Origin: Acanthaster planci | Taxonomy: Eukaryota > Echinodermata > Asteroidea > Valvatida > Acanthasteridae | Assembly: GCF_001949145.1 (NCBI RefSeq) | Contig: NW_019091457.1 | Span: 706,986 to 770,985, forward strand | Reading direction: 5' to 3' | DNA: 64,000 nucleotides | Part shown: positions 60,901 to 64,000 of the stretch, piece by piece | How the letters are laid out: each line of letters begins with the position of its first letter | Numbering within the stretch: position 1 is the stretch's first letter | Notes under the pieces: model-generated | What the model was told of the DNA's origin: nothing | Database searches by the model: none | Seen by the model: the letters and a program-made list of their open reading frames with translations, nothing else | Position numbers and translations under genes: made by a program

Positions 60901-63900
60901 GACTCGGGCGGGAAACGGGCTGGCAAGTGCCAGACGATTGGAACACCGAAACACAAAGACGGTTCTGTTCGGTGCTTGTGTCTAGCTTCGTAATCTGACG
61001 TAGGCACGAGCCATTGTGGCGGCCGCGACTGATTCATGCTGGCCTACCTGCCCGGCCGGCCGGGAGAGAGAGAGAGAATCTTGAAAGCAATCAATCAGTC
61101 CTCATTAACGTCTGGGAATTGCCTCAAACAGCAGGTGAAAAAAGGTGACGTTCTTAAAAAAGAAGAGACGTTCATCTTTCTGGGTGAACCGAAGCAGCTA
61201 GAACATTTCCATCCAGCCACAAAATTATAGTTGAAACAATAGAATTACCTCTCTCTTTTTATGATTAAATAAGGGAATTGTATGTGCTCGGCCCGCTTTT
61301 AATTCAGCGAATAGATGCTAATTAATGACCCAAGCCGAAGACGAAAGACATTATCGTTGTCCGTTTTCCTGAGGCGGTCTTGAACGATTTCGGTTCAAGA
61401 TCGGCCAAGCACATATCTGATTCGGCACACATAAATATCTTTCAAAAGTCAGGAAGTTGAAGCAAATTTTAAAATATTTTGAATTTCCGAGGATTTTGTT
61501 CGAGAATTGTTCCAACGACCCCTTTAGCTGTGTTATAATAATTATTATGCCTATGTTCCTCTAGCGAATAGTCGTACTGGTGCGGGTGTGGCGAGGTACT
61601 GCGTGAGGAGACGCGGAACCCGACGAGCCAGTGTAGCGTGAACTTGAGACTCTTGAAGGAAAGAAGGCAGAAATCTTAATTTCATGTGATTCCGTCGGAA
61701 ACATTCAGTCAGCCCTTGCTCTGTCAACCATTTAAGACCGTCCACGTGACAGGCCGTCGACCAATAGGAATTGCTAAACTTTTGTAGGTATTTCTTTTGC
61801 ATATTTAAAATAATGAGGTCCACTGAGAAAACCACGTATTCTGAAATTAATTTTCAATTTAAAAATCGTAACACGGTTTTGCTCTTACTGGCTCAATTTC
61901 GAATGACATCCGAAATGAAAGGCCATATCAAAACTTGAAAAGATGCAATAACTACACACAGTTATCGTAAAGTTTTCAAGCATTTTAGGTATTTCATTCC
62001 TCTCAGAAGGTAGGAGCCTAGCAGGAGGTAGAAATACCGATAACGAGGAAAGTCTCTCCAACTCATCTTTGTATTCGACCCTTGGCTATTTGTTGGCTAA
62101 TGTTCCAGTACTGTGCGAAAAAATACAGATTCACGGACAGCCCTGTGTAAGGCTAGATGAAATTATCTTGGACACACGGACAAACAGAACAAAGGAGTAG
62201 CCTTTAGAGGGGGAGGGGCGTGGGGGACAGTGGGAGGGGGGATTCTTTGCTTTGACAGCCTCATGCACAGGAGGGTGTGGATTTCCCCCAAAGCTCCAGG
62301 TTCTTCATCTTGTCGAAGCGAAGATTTTCTTCTCACTATTTTGTCTGAACCCCCCCCCACGGCCCATCATCATGCATCATGCAACTATACAGGTAGACAT
62401 ATCCATCATCCAAGCCCGTCGGGTCCCGCGGGCAAGTCAGCCGACGGCTGCTACCGTTGTTCAGCTGGGACCTGTCGCGTTCAGTCGGTGGTTGAACCCC
62501 TCATTCTCAGAGGTGATTTCTACCAGACAAAAAAACTCCGAAAAGCTGACGGAGTCTGCTTTCAAGCGGGTGTACTGGTGCAAAAAGTGGTGACGACAGG
62601 AGGGGGACGGTAACTCTGTGGTCGATACTCAATCGGCGAGACATACTGGGATCGATTTTTCTCCACATGGAGAAGTGGCGGAACTGTATAAGGTCTTATA
62701 TTTATTGCAGGAGATGCTGGTCGCTGCATGTTGTAGCGGCGGGGGCTATCACTGACTTAAAACCTTAACACTCGGTCGATGCCGGAACAATCTCTCGATT
62801 GGAATCGATTCTCTATTTGCGAAACTACAATAATTTTATAGGTTTTGATGTTACAAGGTGGGCACCTTCTCCCGCCTCACAGAATTGTGGCTAAATCTTG
62901 ATGCAAGTTGCCGATACCAATATACATGTAATAAGAATGAAGCCCAAGTCGAGAAATAAAGTCTAGGGTACCTTTGTCGCGACGATGAAGAGGCATTTGA
63001 ACATTGGCATGTCTCAGACCCCGTTGGTCCTGTACCAAAGTATATATCAAAGCAATGGAGACGATGATCGCAGTACCACGGTGGTGCATTAAGCAGGCGT
63101 TTCGCTCCAATACGGCCAACAGCATTTTTGGTTTTAACGCCGCGGTTGACAACTTGTATTTATGAAACAAGTGCCGAGTTGTCATCTCTGAAGAATAGAG
63201 CTTAGTTTGCTTTCATTAGCACTCAATCCTCATCCAAATATGTACAAAGAAGCGTCGGACTGGCCAAACAACAGGCTAAAAAAAATTATCCCTACCCTCC
63301 AGTCTTTCGCTTTCGATTTCATTCTTAGATCCAGCCACCGGATTATGGTGCTCAGAACGTGTGCCGGTATTCTCCATCATTAATGCAGCGACATGTCTCG
63401 TCCATAGCTGGGCCTTTGAATTTGAAGAATTGATCGGCATACAAGTGTATTTAATTCTGGCGTCTGGCTAAGGGGGAATCCCCCGGCCCCATTCTCCCCC
63501 TTTGCTCATGACTAAAGCAGCCATGGCAAGAATTTTGCTTTATGACGTTCCTTTTGGTTCATCTTATTGAAAACTGAACTTCTCCAAACTGTTAGACATT
63601 ATTTCATGCATTTTCTGTCAAATGAAGGCACTGTTAAAGTGACGTCTTTTTAGCTGGACGATGCCATTTAATTTGAGGGTCTTTTTGTTGAAACCGTGAG
63701 GACAAAGTTTGGTTCCTGGTAATAGCAATAAGAAAGCTTTGCTCACTGGCCCACTTTCGTGCACTAAAACAGCCAACCAACGGAAAAAATTTATGACTGC
63801 AAAAAATTACCTCAAAAATTATGATCGTGAATACGGATTTTGCATGAGTACAAAACTCCGAAGACACCGAAACGCCCCTGCATAATGGCACACTGAAAAT

Positions 63901-64000
63901 CAAGGGTTAAATGAGACATAGAGTTAGAAGAAATGCTTAAGATCATATTAATTTATACTAAATGGGGCCCTCCGGAAGTCAAAAGTTTTCATTACTGTGA
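57928..64000. other. Distal NK4 upstream region, no gene
   Basis: No recognisable protein, RNA gene or mobile element. G runs occur near 58673 and 60830, and a C run near 62350. The block at about 58880-64000 contains only scattered short frames on both strands. Confidence 0.45.

Noticed and set aside
1-64000. Additional NK-cluster genes (Lbx, Tlx, Msx, NK1) in the window
   Set aside because: The homeodomain helix-3 signature KIWFQNRR occurs only in the two annotated genes in the six translated frames.
1-64000. CRISPR array, bacterial operon or autonomous transposon
   Set aside because: No regular spacer arrays, no ribosome-binding-site-linked gene strings, and no transposase or reverse transcriptase motif was seen.

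Overview
This window is animal nuclear DNA: spliced genes with canonical GT-AG introns, long non-coding spacers, a tRNA-derived SINE, small inverted-repeat elements, microsatellites and two short N gaps. It holds two recognisable protein genes, both NK-class homeobox genes on the minus strand: an NK3/bagpipe (Nkx3) gene at 11149-13209 and an NK4/tinman (Nkx2-5) gene at 31112-33408. Each has two coding exons, an N-terminal TN (EH1-like) repressor motif in exon 1, and the whole homeodomain in exon 2. The tandem, same-strand arrangement with NK4 upstream of NK3 is the ancestral tin-bap half of the bilaterian NK cluster. Single copies, small introns and the proteins' resemblance to deuterostome orthologues suggest an invertebrate deuterostome such as a lancelet, hemichordate or echinoderm. 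The species cannot be fixed from sequence alone.

Layout. 1-11148 is the 3' flank of NK3. It has a SINE (about 185-372), a GT/GGT microsatellite with an N gap (5363-5448), a 46-bp tandem duplication (5791-5875) and a triplet repeat (6026-6088). 11149-13209 is NK3. 13210-31111 is the 17.9-kb spacer between the genes. It carries a possible CpG-rich promoter segment, three strong hairpins (16420-17547, one built from telomere-type TTAGGG words), CTCF-like sites, a dispersed repeat and a MITE. 31112-33408 is NK4. 33409-64000 is about 30 kb upstream of NK4 with no gene I can support. It holds a probable proximal promoter, more CTCF-like words, simple repeats, a 0.55-kb A/C-rich tract, a foldback element, a second copy of the dispersed repeat and a second copy of the MITE.

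Working together. In animals studied, NK4 specifies heart and visceral mesoderm and NK3 acts next to or below it in gut muscle and skeletal mesoderm; both act in the nucleus. The large gene-free flanks are what one expects of a developmental regulatory landscape. The most unusual signals are: an excess of the octamer AGGGCGCT and related CTCF-core words confined to about 15.9-47 kb; perfect or near-perfect hairpins between the genes; an inverted pair of NK-type TAAGTA sites just upstream of NK4; and two small families of non-autonomous inverted-repeat elements. I found no new enzymatic or defence system.
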